Source: Actinomycetes bacterium
Lineage (GTDB): Bacteria; Actinomycetota; Thermoleophilia; RBG-16-64-13
Assembly: GCA_024637095.1 (NCBI GenBank)
Contig: JAGXFV010000013.1
Span: 1-48,235, forward strand
Length of the DNA stretch: 48,235 nucleotides
Reading direction: 5' to 3'
Shown in pieces: positions 15,049 to 23,301 of the stretch. Within the stretch, counting starts at the first letter, position 1; each line of letters starts with the position of its first letter. The notes beneath the pieces were generated by a model, which had not been told where the DNA came from, did not search any database, and saw only the letters and a program-made list of their open reading frames with translations. Both the position numbers and the translations under genes were made by a program.

Positions 15049-16464
15049 ATGCCGTCAAAACTCTCCGCGCAGGCCATCCAGGATCTCGAGCAGCGCCTCG
15101 GCAAGGAGCAGGTGCTCCATGAGAAGGAGGATCTGTACACCTACGGTTACGACGCAACACCCGAACTGAGCGGCCTTCCCGACGTCGTGGTCTTTCCCCG
15201 GACGGCGGAAGAAGTGGCGTACGTGGTTGAGTTTGCCAATGAGAACGGCTTGCCTCTGTCTCCCCGGGGTAGCGGAACCGGGCTCTCCGGTGGCAGCATC
15301 CCCGCCGAAGGCGGCGTGGTCGCCGTCATGACCCGAATGAACAAGATTCTGGAGATCGACGAGGAGAACCTGACGGCCACCGTGGAGCCCGGCGTCATCA
15401 CCCTCGACCTGGCCGGCGCCGTGGCCGCACGCGGCCTTTTCTATCCGCCGGATCCGGGTTCTCAGAAGGTCTCCACCATCGGAGGCAACGTCGCCGAGAA
15501 CGCCGGGGGTCTGCGCGGGCTCAAGTACGGAGTTACGCGGGATTACGTTATGGCCCTCGAAGCGGTGCTCATGGACGGCAGCCATCTGATGACCGGAGGT
15601 AAGGCGGTCAAGGACGTCGCCGGGTACTCCTTCCGCGACCTGCTGGTGGGCGGCGAAGGCACCTTGGGCATCGTCACCCAGGTCACCGTCAGTCTGATTC
15701 CCCCGCCCAAGGCGAAGAAGACCATGGTGGCCTACTTCAAGGACGTCGCCACCGCCGGTCAGGCCGTTAGCGAGATCGTGGCCGCCAAGATCATCCCGGC
15801 AACTCTGGAGATCCTCGACAACAAGACGATCAACAGTATCGAGGACTACGTCAGCATCGGGCTCCCCCGCGAAATGCAGGGCCTGCTGCTGATCGAGACC
15901 GACGGCCATCCGGCCGAGGTGGAAGAAGAGGCGGCGGAGATCCACAAGGTGCTGGAGCGCGTGGGCGCCGACGTGATCCGGGTCGCCCAGACGGCCGAAG
16001 AGGGCGAGGATCTGACCGCGGCGCGCCGGACCGCTCTCTCCGCGCTGGCCCGGGTCTCGCCGACCACCATCCTGGAGGACTCTACCGTTCCCCGGAGCGA
16101 GCTGGCTTCCACCTTCAACGAGATCGCCCGGCTAACCAAGAAGTACGACCTGACGGTCGGCACCTTCGGGCATGCCGGCGATGGCAACCTCCACCCGACC
16201 GCCCTCACCGACGAACGTAACAGCGAGGAGATCAAGCGGGTGCACGCCTTCTTCTCGGAGCTCTACGACCACGTGCTGGCCGTGGGCGGTACGGTTTCCG
16301 GCGAGCACGGCATCGGCATGGCCAAGATAGGCTACCTGGAGCGGCAGATCGGCTCGGGCGGAATCAAGGTGATGCGCCGAATCAAGCACGCCTTCGATCC
16401 CGAGGGCCGCCTGAATCCCGGAAAGATGTTCACCCCGGAGCTTCAGGAAGAGGTCCGGGCCTAG
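15049..16464 (+). CDS. glcD: GlcD-like FAD-linked oxidase (glycolate or D-lactate dehydrogenase subunit)
   Basis: A 471-residue flavoprotein of the FAD-binding type 4 (VAO/PCMH) family that oxidises 2-hydroxy acids such as glycolate or D-lactate. The FAD domain shows PRGSGTGLSGGSIPAEGG at about residues 82-99, YPPDPGSQKVSTIGGNVAEN at about 129-148 and GGKAVKDVAGYSFRDLLVGG near 184. The C-terminal domain carries TFGHAGDGNLHPT and VSGEHGIGMAK, which hold the usual catalytic histidines, and ends in RLNPGKMF. ATG 15049 follows CCGGAGGACTCAGT. The next gene starts directly after its stop. Electrons should pass to the FeS/CCG partner and then to quinone. No glcE homologue is adjacent. Confidence 0.9.
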   Translation: MPSKLSAQAIQDLEQRLGKEQVLHEKEDLYTYGYDATPELSGLPDVVVFPRTAEEVAYVVEFANENGLPLSPRGSGTGLSGGSIPAEGGVVAVMTRMNKILEIDEENLTATVEPGVITLDLAGAVAARGLFYPPDPGSQKVSTIGGNVAENAGGLRGLKYGVTRDYVMALEAVLMDGSHLMTGGKAVKDVAGYSFRDLLVGGEGTLGIVTQVTVSLIPPPKAKKTMVAYFKDVATAGQAVSEIVAAKIIPATLEILDNKTINSIEDYVSIGLPREMQGLLLIETDGHPAEVEEEAAEIHKVLERVGADVIRVAQTAEEGEDLTAARRTALSALARVSPTTILEDSTVPRSELASTFNEIARLTKKYDLTVGTFGHAGDGNLHPTALTDERNSEEIKRVHAFFSELYDHVLAVGGTVSGEHGIGMAKIGYLERQIGSGGIKVMRRIKHAFDPEGRLNPGKMFTPELQEEVRA

Positions 16465-17871
16465 ATGAGCGAGGAGAAGCAATCGGTGCGCAGCGAACCC
16501 CGGTACACCAAGCGAGACGCCGAGCAGGCCATCCGCAAGGAAGGCGAACGGCTGGGCAACTTCCTGCCCGAGGACGCCCCTTCCTACGAAGATATTCTGC
16601 AGTGCATGCGCTGCGGCTTCTGCCTGCCGCACTGCCCCACCTACGCCCTCACCAACCGGGAGAGGTCCAGCCCCCGCGGACGCGCCCAGCTGGCCAAGGC
16701 CGTGGCTCAAGGTGAGATGGAGCTCTCCGACAACGTCTCTTTCGAGGGGTTCTTCTGCCTGGACTGCCGCGCCTGCACCACCGTGTGCCCCGCCGGGGTC
16801 AAGGTGGGCCCCATCATGGAGCATGTGCGCGCGCAGTCTCGCAACGAGGTCCACCCCCTGCCTCCAGGCTGGAGGCAGTTCCGCGAGTTCCTGCTCGAGT
16901 ACATGCTGCCCAACCACGACCGCCTGGAGAACTCGATGCTGGCCGCTCGCCTCTACCAGAGGCTCGGCGTTCAGTGGATGGTGCGCAATTCGCACCTGCT
17001 CGAGTTGACTCCCGGAGCCTTGGGCGAAACCGCGGAGAAGATGGACGGGATGCTGCCCAAGTTGGAGCCTCCCCTGCGCAACCGGGTGCCCGAACTGGTC
17101 AAAGCCCGGGGAGAGAAGCGGGGCACGGTAGCCTACTTCATTGGCTGCATCATGAACCTGATGTATCCCGAAGTGTCCCGGGCCACCATCAATACCTTGG
17201 CGCAGCAGGGTTTTGACGTGGTGATCCCCAAGAGCGCGAAGTGCTGCGGAGCACCTCACCTCACCGAGGGCGACCGCGAGACAGCCCGAAAGCTGGGCGA
17301 GCACAACGTCGAGACCTTCCTGCGCTGGGACTTGGACGCGATCGTCACCGACTGCGCCGGCTGCGGCGCCGCTCTCAAGGATTACGAAGAGCTGCTCGAA
17401 GGCCGGATGGACGAACGATACCTGCACGAGTTCCGCTCGCGCATCCAGGACGTTTCGGAGTTCCTGGTCGGCGCGGGCATGCGCACCGAAGACCTGAAGC
17501 CGGTCGAGATGACCATCACCTACCACGACCCCTGCCACCTCGCGCACGCCCAGGGGATCGCGAAGGAGCCGCGGCAGCTGATCGAGGCCATCCCCGGCCT
17601 CGAACTGGTCGAGATGTTCGAGTCCAACTGGTGCTGCGGCAGCGGGGCCAACTGGGGACTGCTGCATCCAGAGGAGAGCGAGCAGGTCCTCGACCGCAAG
17701 ATGGCCAACGTGGTTAAGACCGAGGCCGACGCCGTGGTCACGCTCAACCCCGGCTGCCACATGCAGCTGGCCTGGGGCGTGAGGAGATCGGGGCTGGAAC
17801 AAGAGGCCTACCACCTGATGGAACTCGTAGGCCGTTCACTGCCCGAGGAGGCGGTGCCGCCGGCGGGGTAG
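16465..17871 (+). CDS. glcF: GlcF-like iron-sulfur/CCG-domain oxidoreductase subunit
   Basis: A 468-residue protein with two [4Fe-4S] ferredoxin motifs, CMRCGFCLPHCP at about 48-59 and CLDCRACTTVCP at about 98-109. Two cysteine-rich CCG domains follow: CCGAPHLTEGD with DCAGCGAAL, and DPCHLAHAQ with CCGSGANWG. This is the GlcF/LldE/HdrD architecture, in which the CCG domain binds a FeS centre and passes electrons from the flavoprotein to quinone at the membrane. The ATG abuts the TAG of glcD, so the pair is coupled. It is about 40 residues longer than the second copy (23302-24579), mostly at the N-terminus. Confidence 0.92.
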   Translation: MSEEKQSVRSEPRYTKRDAEQAIRKEGERLGNFLPEDAPSYEDILQCMRCGFCLPHCPTYALTNRERSSPRGRAQLAKAVAQGEMELSDNVSFEGFFCLDCRACTTVCPAGVKVGPIMEHVRAQSRNEVHPLPPGWRQFREFLLEYMLPNHDRLENSMLAARLYQRLGVQWMVRNSHLLELTPGALGETAEKMDGMLPKLEPPLRNRVPELVKARGEKRGTVAYFIGCIMNLMYPEVSRATINTLAQQGFDVVIPKSAKCCGAPHLTEGDRETARKLGEHNVETFLRWDLDAIVTDCAGCGAALKDYEELLEGRMDERYLHEFRSRIQDVSEFLVGAGMRTEDLKPVEMTITYHDPCHLAHAQGIAKEPRQLIEAIPGLELVEMFESNWCCGSGANWGLLHPEESEQVLDRKMANVVKTEADAVVTLNPGCHMQLAWGVRRSGLEQEAYHLMELVGRSLPEEAVPPAG

Positions 17872-17884
17872 CGCGCGCCTTCGG

Positions 17885-17915
17885 GATGCGCCGGACCCGG
17901 CAGGTCCGGCGCATC
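17885..17915 (+). terminator. Perfect 13-bp hairpin after glcF
   Basis: GATGCGCCGGACC (17885-17897) pairs perfectly with GGTCCGGCGCATC (17903-17915) across a 5-nt loop. It begins 14 bp after the glcF stop. There is no T-run, so it is either a terminator of non-canonical form or an mRNA 3'-end stabiliser. Confidence 0.5.
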
Positions 17916-17989
17916 GGGGCCACGTTCGGCACTGTTTCGCTTCGGGTACCTACACGGCAGCTGGCCCAGTCCAAAGTTAGGAGGGACCT

Positions 17990-18133
17990 ATGTGGCTCCT
18001 TGTACTCCTGTTGATTCTCGCACTCATCATCGGTGGTGTCGGCCTCTTCGTGGAAGCCTTGCGCTGGCTTCTAATCATCGCCCTCGTCCTGATTCTCATC
18101 AGCATCATCATGGGAGTCCTCAACCGCCGCTGA
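17990..18133 (+). CDS. Very small hydrophobic membrane protein (47 residues)
   Basis: A 47-residue protein, almost all Leu/Ile/Val, with two transmembrane helices split by a short polar turn (GLFVEALRW) and ending in NRR. The ATG is preceded by TTAGGAGGGACCT, an excellent Shine-Dalgarno site. Tiny two-helix proteins of this type are common in actinobacterial genomes and are usually labelled hydrophobic protein; their function is not established. Its last 14 bp overlap the 3' end of the convergent VOC gene. Confidence 0.75.
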   Translation: MWLLVLLLILALIIGGVGLFVEALRWLLIIALVLILISIIMGVLNRR

Positions 18134-18527
18134 CCTCCTGATCGAGCTCATTGGAGAGCTCGATCAGGTTGCCGTCCGGATCCCGCAGGTAGATCGAGAG
18201 CAGCGGGGTCCGGGCGCCCGTCCGGCGAACCGGCCCGACTTCTGCCCCCACACCGAGTTCCGCTAACCCCTCCAGCACTTCATCGACCGGCCGCTCCACC
18301 AGAAAGCAGAGATCCGCCGACCCGGATTGGGGCCGTAGGGCGTGCGGTTCGACTTCAGCTCCGGCCAGATGCAGATTGATCTTGGAATCGCCAAAGCGCA
18401 GGGCGTGCCTGCCTTCACCAAAGCTGACCGCCTCCAAGCCCAAGACCCTCTGGTAAAAGGAGATGCTGCGCTCGAGATTGGCGACGGTTAGGACCAGGTG
18501 GTCCAGCCGGATTATCCCGACACTCAT
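18120..18527 (-). CDS. VOC (glyoxalase/dioxygenase) superfamily protein
   Basis: A 135-residue protein of the vicinal oxygen chelate fold. It begins IIRLDHLVLTVANLERSISF, with the first metal-ligand histidine, followed by FYQRVLGLEAVSFGEGRHAL; the C-terminal half has IYLRDPDGNLIELS, with the last ligand glutamate. The layout is close to bleomycin-resistance and ring-cleavage-like single-domain proteins. The reaction cannot be deduced from sequence. It is 5 bp downstream of the HD-domain gene and probably co-transcribed with it. Confidence 0.85.
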   Translation of the reverse strand: MSVGIIRLDHLVLTVANLERSISFYQRVLGLEAVSFGEGRHALRFGDSKINLHLAGAEVEPHALRPQSGSADLCFLVERPVDEVLEGLAELGVGAEVGPVRRTGARTPLLSIYLRDPDGNLIELSNELDQEVSGG

Positions 18528-18532
18528 CAGAT

Positions 18533-19123
18533 CTACGCCTCGAATTCCAGTTCCTGCCGGATTCTCTCCAGGAAGCTCCTCATGTACGCGATGCGGCCCT
18601 GCCCCAGAGCTTCCGCCTGCTCGGTGTGAAAAGTGCCTTCGACCTTTTCAATTTCTCCCTCCAGGTAGGCAAGCAGGTCCTCCAGGTGGCCGCTGAAGTT
18701 GCCCTCGGCCACCCCCCGCACGATCGACCTAACCAGGCCGATCGCGCCCGACCACTCGAGGGCGTCCGCATCCTTGCCGATCTTGGCTTCCGTCGTGAGC
18801 GGAGGCGGGCCCCCGTAGCGGCTGTGAGACTCGAGAATGTGAAGGGCGGCGCTGCGGCGGTCCTCCGGGTATCCCACCTCGGCCAGGATCTCCTCCGCCC
18901 GTTGACGCCCCTCCAGGTAGTGGCGCTCGCGATCTATCACCGCGCCGATGTCGTGCAAAAGAGCGGCGGTTACCAACCCGCGGACGTCGGCGCCGGCATC
19001 CTTCCCTATCCGGGCCGCCCAGCCAGCGACCCTCATGGAGTGGTCCGGGCTAGCGACAGGCTCTTCGGCTAGATCGTGGCGCACTCTTTCCCAGATCTGC
19101 TGCTCAATTGGGCTCAGCTCCAA
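18533..19123 (-). CDS. HD-domain phosphohydrolase-like protein
   Basis: A 196-residue protein with the HD metal-binding pattern: H28 in SPDHSMRVAGWAARIG, H57-D58 in AALLHDIGAV, H100 in ILESHSRYGG and Asp residues in KIGKDADALEWSGAIGL. This matches small YedJ/HDIG-type phosphohydrolases. The natural substrate is unknown; nucleotides are usual for the family. It precedes the VOC gene on the same strand, and its start faces the AT-rich region that also serves the plus-strand glyoxylate-like cluster. Confidence 0.83.
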   Translation of the reverse strand: MELSPIEQQIWERVRHDLAEEPVASPDHSMRVAGWAARIGKDAGADVRGLVTAALLHDIGAVIDRERHYLEGRQRAEEILAEVGYPEDRRSAALHILESHSRYGGPPPLTTEAKIGKDADALEWSGAIGLVRSIVRGVAEGNFSGHLEDLLAYLEGEIEKVEGTFHTEQAEALGQGRIAYMRSFLERIRQELEFEA

Positions 19124-19492
19124 GATTTCCTCCCTAGTGCCTCCAGGTCATGGACGCCAACCACCCCGTGCGACCCCATAAGCAAAGCATAGCCCGCTCC
19201 GCAGTACAAAGCGGCTTCCGCCACATTTTGTAAACTCCTGTCAAATTATGTCATTCATAGCCCAGTTGAGTACACAATATCTTTTTGATTACACTCCACC
19301 GTCAACATTCACATAGCTATTGGTCGCTAATTTGAGTTTCACCTCGATTAATGCCCTCACCATTATTGTAGATCATTCCCCTTCATGTTAGATATGCATC
19401 ACGCATTAGAGATTAGGCGACGGTGGTAGCGGGTGAGCCTGGTTCATTTGATGGCCGGACTCGCCTCGCCAAACGAAGGAGGAGGATAGACA
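19124..19492. promoter_or_regulatory. AT-rich intergenic region upstream of the FAH-aminotransferase-GntP cluster
   Basis: The stretch from about 19220 to 19420 is clearly AT-richer than its surroundings and contains no credible gene. It should hold divergent promoters for the HD gene and for the plus-strand cluster. One candidate is TTGTAG (19366-19371), then 17 bp, then TAGATA (19389-19394); both boxes match consensus only partly. The element TTGAGTACACAA (around 19265) is a near-palindrome that could be an operator. No regulator gene is adjacent. Confidence 0.4.
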
Positions 19493-20350
19493 TTGCGTTT
19501 AGCACTGCTTGACGGAGACCGGCTGGGTCTGGTTGCGAACGAGAGAGTCATCGACATCTCCGACCTGGTGAGCGCCCCACCCGAGGCGGGTCCGGGAGCG
19601 GCCATGCTCATGCTCCTGGGCAGACTGGACAGCCTCCAGGGCCAAATCGAACAGCGGGCCAAGAGCGGCGAAGCGAGAATGAGCCTAAGTGAGGTCAAGC
19701 TGTCTTCGCCCCTGCCCCGTCCGGGCAAGGTTATCGCCGCGCCCATGAACTACGCAGCCCATCGTGCCGAGCAGAAGGCCTCGGGCTCCGTAGCCGAGCT
19801 GGGAGTCTTCCTCAAGGCCAACTCCTCAGTGATCGGACCGGGGCAATCGATCGTACTACCCTTTACGGACCGCGATGTAGACCAGGAGGGCGAACTCGGA
19901 ATCGTCATCGGGCAGGAGGCCAAGAGGGTTTCCGAGGAAGAGGCCTTCGACTACGTCGCCGGTTACACCTGCGTCATGGACATCACGCTCAAGGGCCAGG
20001 AGCTGCGCTCCACTCGCAAGTCCTTCGACACCTTCACTCCCATCGGGCCCTGGATCACAACCAAAGACGAGGTGCCCAACCCGGACGATCTGCAGCTGCG
20101 TACCTGGGTCAACGGCGAGCTCAAGCAGGACGCCCGCACCAGCATAATGATCTGGGGCGTTGCCAAAATCGTGGCATTTGCCTCTTCGGTGATGACCCTG
20201 TATCCCGGCGATGTGATCGCCACGGGCACGCCGGCCGGCACCTGCACCATCAAGGACGGCGACACCGTCGCCTGCGAGATCGAGAACCTGGGCCGGTTCG
20301 AAGTCGGTGTCACGGCCAAGGATGCGGTTCCCGCGCCCCGCTACGAGTAG
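19493..20350 (+). CDS. Fumarylacetoacetate hydrolase (FAH) family protein
   Basis: A 285-residue FAH-family enzyme; members hydrolyse or decarboxylate 2-keto acids such as fumarylpyruvate or oxaloacetate. Visible motifs are KVIAAPMNYAAH near residue 80, DQEGELGIVIGQEAK with two metal-ligand glutamates, MDITLKGQELRSTRKSFDTF with the metal-ligand Asp and a conserved Lys, and GDVIATGTPAGT near the C-terminus. The start is a TTG at 19493, placed after AAGGAGGAGG. It is the first gene of a cluster with an aminotransferase 49 bp downstream and a GntP permease. Substrate is unknown; context suggests a small 2-oxo acid. Confidence 0.85.
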   Translation: MRLALLDGDRLGLVANERVIDISDLVSAPPEAGPGAAMLMLLGRLDSLQGQIEQRAKSGEARMSLSEVKLSSPLPRPGKVIAAPMNYAAHRAEQKASGSVAELGVFLKANSSVIGPGQSIVLPFTDRDVDQEGELGIVIGQEAKRVSEEEAFDYVAGYTCVMDITLKGQELRSTRKSFDTFTPIGPWITTKDEVPNPDDLQLRTWVNGELKQDARTSIMIWGVAKIVAFASSVMTLYPGDVIATGTPAGTCTIKDGDTVACEIENLGRFEVGVTAKDAVPAPRYE

Positions 20351-20399
20351 TCGACTTGAGCCGCGTCCAAAAGTAAACAGAGAAGGAGCTCAATCTCAG

Positions 20400-21572
20400 A
20401 TGGCAGAAGTACGCTACACCGCCGGTCGTCACTTCCTGCAGATTCCCGGCCCGTCCTCGGTGCCGGATCCAGTGCTGCAGGCAATCGGCCAGGCCACCAT
20501 CGATCACCGCGGCCCTCAGTTCGCCGAGCTCGGCCTCAAAGTCCTCGACCAGGTCAAACAGGTCTTCAAGACCGATAGCCCGGTCATCATCTACCCCTCC
20601 TCGGGCACCGGCGCTTGGGAGGCCTCGCTGGTCAACACCCTCTCCCCCGGAGACAAGGTGCTGATGTTCGAGACCGGCCACTTCGCCACGCTGTGGAAGA
20701 GCATGGCGGAAAAGCTCGGGCTAGAGGTCGACTTCGTGCCCGGCGATTGGCGCCACGGAGCCGACCCCAAAGATGTGGAAGAGAAGCTGACGGCAGACAA
20801 GAACCACGAGATCAAAGCGGTCTGCGTGGTCCACAACGAGACCTCTACGGGCTGCGCCAGCCGCATTGGTGAGATCCGCGAGGCCATTGACCGCGTGGAC
20901 CACCCGGCTCTCTTCATGGTGGATACCATCTCTTCGCTGGGCTCCATCAACTACCGCCACGACGAGTGGAAGGTGGACGTCACCGTCAGCTGTTCGCAAA
21001 AGGGACTGATGCTGCCCCCGGGCCTGGGCTTCAACGCGATCAGCGACAAAGCCCTCGAGGCCCACGAGACCGCCGGCTTTGCCCGCTCGTACTGGGATTG
21101 GGATTCGATCCTGGAGAACAACAAGAAGGGCTTCTGGCACTACACCCCGGCCACCAACCTGCTCTACGGGCTGAGCGTCGCCCTCGACATGCTGCTCGAA
21201 GAAGGCCTCGACAACGTCTTCGCACGCCACGACCGCTTTGGCGAAGCGACACGGAGCGCTGTGGAGGCCTGGGGACTCGAGGTCCTCTGCCAGGAACCCA
21301 AGGAGTACTCGGGCGTGCTGACCGCGGTGCTGATGCCCGAGGGCCACAGCGCGGACGCGCTGCGCAAGGTCATCCTGGAGAAGTACGACATGTCCCTGGG
21401 CACCGGCCTGGGCAAGGTCAAGGACAAGGTCTTTCGCATCGGGCACCTGGGCGGGCTCAATGACCTGACGCTGGCCGGCACCTTGGCCGGAGTCGAGATG
21501 GGTCTGGCCAACGCGGGCGTGCCCTACAAACAAGGTGGAGTCCTTTCCGCCATTGAATATCTGCAGAAGTAG
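20400..21572 (+). CDS. Class V aminotransferase, serine-glyoxylate / alanine-glyoxylate type
   Basis: A 390-residue PLP enzyme close to serine-glyoxylate aminotransferase. It starts with FLQIPGPSSVPDPVLQA, keeps YPSSGTGAWEASLVNTLSPG near 65-84, FMVDTISSLGS with the PLP-contacting Asp, and the Schiff-base lysine in SCSQKGLMLPPGLGF (about K201). RIGHLGGLNDLTLAGTLAG at the C-terminus is also typical. The enzyme would turn glyoxylate into glycine with serine or alanine as donor. The ATG at 20400 follows AGAAGGAG; a longer frame from 20307 would run back into the FAH gene. Its neighbours support a role in glyoxylate or C2 metabolism. Confidence 0.88.
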   Translation: MAEVRYTAGRHFLQIPGPSSVPDPVLQAIGQATIDHRGPQFAELGLKVLDQVKQVFKTDSPVIIYPSSGTGAWEASLVNTLSPGDKVLMFETGHFATLWKSMAEKLGLEVDFVPGDWRHGADPKDVEEKLTADKNHEIKAVCVVHNETSTGCASRIGEIREAIDRVDHPALFMVDTISSLGSINYRHDEWKVDVTVSCSQKGLMLPPGLGFNAISDKALEAHETAGFARSYWDWDSILENNKKGFWHYTPATNLLYGLSVALDMLLEEGLDNVFARHDRFGEATRSAVEAWGLEVLCQEPKEYSGVLTAVLMPEGHSADALRKVILEKYDMSLGTGLGKVKDKVFRIGHLGGLNDLTLAGTLAGVEMGLANAGVPYKQGGVLSAIEYLQK

Positions 21573-21583
21573 AGATGGCGAGA

Positions 21584-21610
21584 GCGACGGCGGCACTATG
21601 CCGCCGTCGC
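21584..21610 (+). terminator. Perfect 12-bp hairpin between aminotransferase and GntP genes
   Basis: GCGACGGCGGCA (21584-21595) pairs with TGCCGCCGTCGC (21599-21610) across a 3-nt loop, beginning 12 bp after the aminotransferase stop. There is no T-run. It may attenuate transcription or protect the upstream mRNA, giving the permease gene a different expression level. Confidence 0.5.
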
Positions 21611-21707
21611 CCAACGCGCCTCAGAAGAGGGGGTGATGCATTTAGAAGTACTAGAGGCGCGGTAGGACCGACGGTTCATCTTCCCGTGAAAGAAAGGGGA
21701 TCTCTAC

Positions 21708-23078
21708 GTGGAAGAACTGATTACTACTAATTCAACTCTAGCGATCTTAGGTTTTGTCGGGGTCATCGCCCTGCTCTTCCTGCTGATCACTGCCTTCAAG
21801 TGGCACGTATTCTTCGCTTTGCTCGTGCCCATCCTGCTTTTCGGAATGCTCCCGACAATCGACCGTGAACTGTTTATCGATGCCTTCAGTTCGGGCTTCG
21901 GGGGCACGGTCGAAGATATCGCCGTAGTCATCGTGCTCGGTTCTATCTTGGGAGAGGCGCTCAAAGAGACCGGGGGCGTGGAACGCATCACGCTTTCCAT
22001 GATCGGTCTGGTGGGCCGTGCGCGCATGCCGCTGGCCCTTACCCTCTCCGGCTTCATCGTCGGTATCGCGATCTTCTCCGATGTAGGCTACGTCATCCTC
22101 AACCCCCTGGTTCACTCCGCGGCCATCAGCTCCGGCGTGAACATGGCGGTTATGGCGACCGGCCTGGTGACCTCCATGCAGCTGACCCACGCGATGGTTC
22201 CGCCTACCCCTGGCCCATTGGCTGCAGTGGCTCTGGTAGAAGCGGATGTGGGCTTGGTCATCCTCTGGGGTTCGGCGGCCACCTTCGTGGCTTCGCTGGC
22301 CGCGTATCTGTATGCCCGCGTGCTCGGCCCCCACATCGAGTCCGAGCCGGATCGTGAGTTCCTGGGCCAGTCCTTCGTGGAACAGGGCCGGGAGGACGAA
22401 CTGCCTTCGACGCTGATGGCCTACCTGCCCATCATCGTTCCGCTGATCCTGATCGCCGGACAAAGCGTGGTCAGCTTCATGGTCGACCAGGGCACCATCA
22501 GTGGTGACAACATCCTCGTGGACATAGCGATCTTCATTGGCTGGCCAGTGGTCGCTCTGTCGATTGGTCTGGTCATCGCCTACATGAACGCCAAGGGCGA
22601 GCAGAAGCAGAAGCGGAAGAGCATCTGGGCAGAAGAGGGACTGCGCACCTCGGCCATGATCATCATCGTTACCGGCCTCGGTGGCTCTCTCAGCCGTATC
22701 CTTCGTACCACCCCGGCGGTGGACGAGATCGCTCAGTTTATCGCCGACGCCGGCGTGCCCAACATCTTCCTGCCTTTCGTCCTAGGTGTGATCGGCAACA
22801 TGATCACCGGTTCGACGACCGTCGGCGTTATCACCGCCGCCTCTATCGCCGCCCCCATGATGGACACCCTGGGCCTCAGCCCGGAAGCCACCATGCTTGC
22901 GGGCGCTTCAGGTTCGGTGATCGTCAAGTACGTCAACTCCAGTTACTTCTGGGTGACGACCACCCTGTCCCGGATGCCCCTCCGTTCAGCTCTCATCATG
23001 TACGGCGGTGGTACCGGAATAGGTGGCGTTGTCGCAATGGCCATGATCTACTTATTCTGGGCCCTGGGCTTCATCTGA
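21708..23078 (+). CDS. GntP-family (gluconate-type) sugar-acid permease
   Basis: A 456-residue membrane protein with about twelve hydrophobic segments. GntP-family traits are GFGGTVEDIAVVIVLGSILG near residue 65, FSDVGYVILNPLVHS near 125, HAMVPPTPGPLAAVALVEAD near 163 and TGSTTVGVITAASIAAPM near 364. Family members import gluconate, D-glycerate, fructuronate or related acids by proton symport. In this neighbourhood a short hydroxy acid such as glycerate or lactate is plausible, but the substrate is not readable. The GTG start follows AAAGGGGA. A strong terminator ends the transcript. Confidence 0.88.
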   Translation: MEELITTNSTLAILGFVGVIALLFLLITAFKWHVFFALLVPILLFGMLPTIDRELFIDAFSSGFGGTVEDIAVVIVLGSILGEALKETGGVERITLSMIGLVGRARMPLALTLSGFIVGIAIFSDVGYVILNPLVHSAAISSGVNMAVMATGLVTSMQLTHAMVPPTPGPLAAVALVEADVGLVILWGSAATFVASLAAYLYARVLGPHIESEPDREFLGQSFVEQGREDELPSTLMAYLPIIVPLILIAGQSVVSFMVDQGTISGDNILVDIAIFIGWPVVALSIGLVIAYMNAKGEQKQKRKSIWAEEGLRTSAMIIIVTGLGGSLSRILRTTPAVDEIAQFIADAGVPNIFLPFVLGVIGNMITGSTTVGVITAASIAAPMMDTLGLSPEATMLAGASGSVIVKYVNSSYFWVTTTLSRMPLRSALIMYGGGTGIGGVVAMAMIYLFWALGFI

Positions 23079-23145
23079 GTCGGGGGCGGCCATTGCCGTA
23101 GCACGGCGTGATGCCGTACGAGACGGCACCATACCTGTTCTTCCG

Positions 23146-23179
23146 AAAAGGGGGCGCTCGCCACGAGCGCCCCCTTTTT
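23146..23179 (+). terminator. Intrinsic terminator after the GntP gene
   Basis: GGGGGCGCTCG (23150-23160) pairs perfectly with CGAGCGCCCCC (23164-23174) over a CCA loop, followed by TTTTT. The flanking AAAA/TTTT extends the stem. It lies 68 bp past the stop codon and closes the plus-strand cluster. Confidence 0.95.
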
Positions 23180-23226
23180 CATCCCTCTATCGCGCTCCCG
23201 CAGAACGGCTATCCGCCAATGAGGCC

Positions 23227-23262
23227 GAAAGAAAGACGGGCCCCTCGAGAAGAGGCCCGTCT
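23227..23262 (-). terminator. Intrinsic terminator of the minus-strand glcD-glcF operon
   Basis: On the minus strand AGACGGGCC pairs with GGCCCGTCT (23234-23242 with 23254-23262), followed by TTCTTTC. It lies 40 bp after the stop of the minus-strand CCG-domain gene, between the two convergent transcripts. Confidence 0.85.
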
Positions 23263-23301
23263 ATGGAGTGACAACTCGAGGCAGCGAACCGAGCGTGCGG
23301 C

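Noticed and set aside
16132-17814. A 560-residue open frame on the minus strand opposite glcF
   Set aside because: It is the antisense shadow of glcD/glcF; the opposite strand carries conserved FeS and CCG motifs and correct starts.
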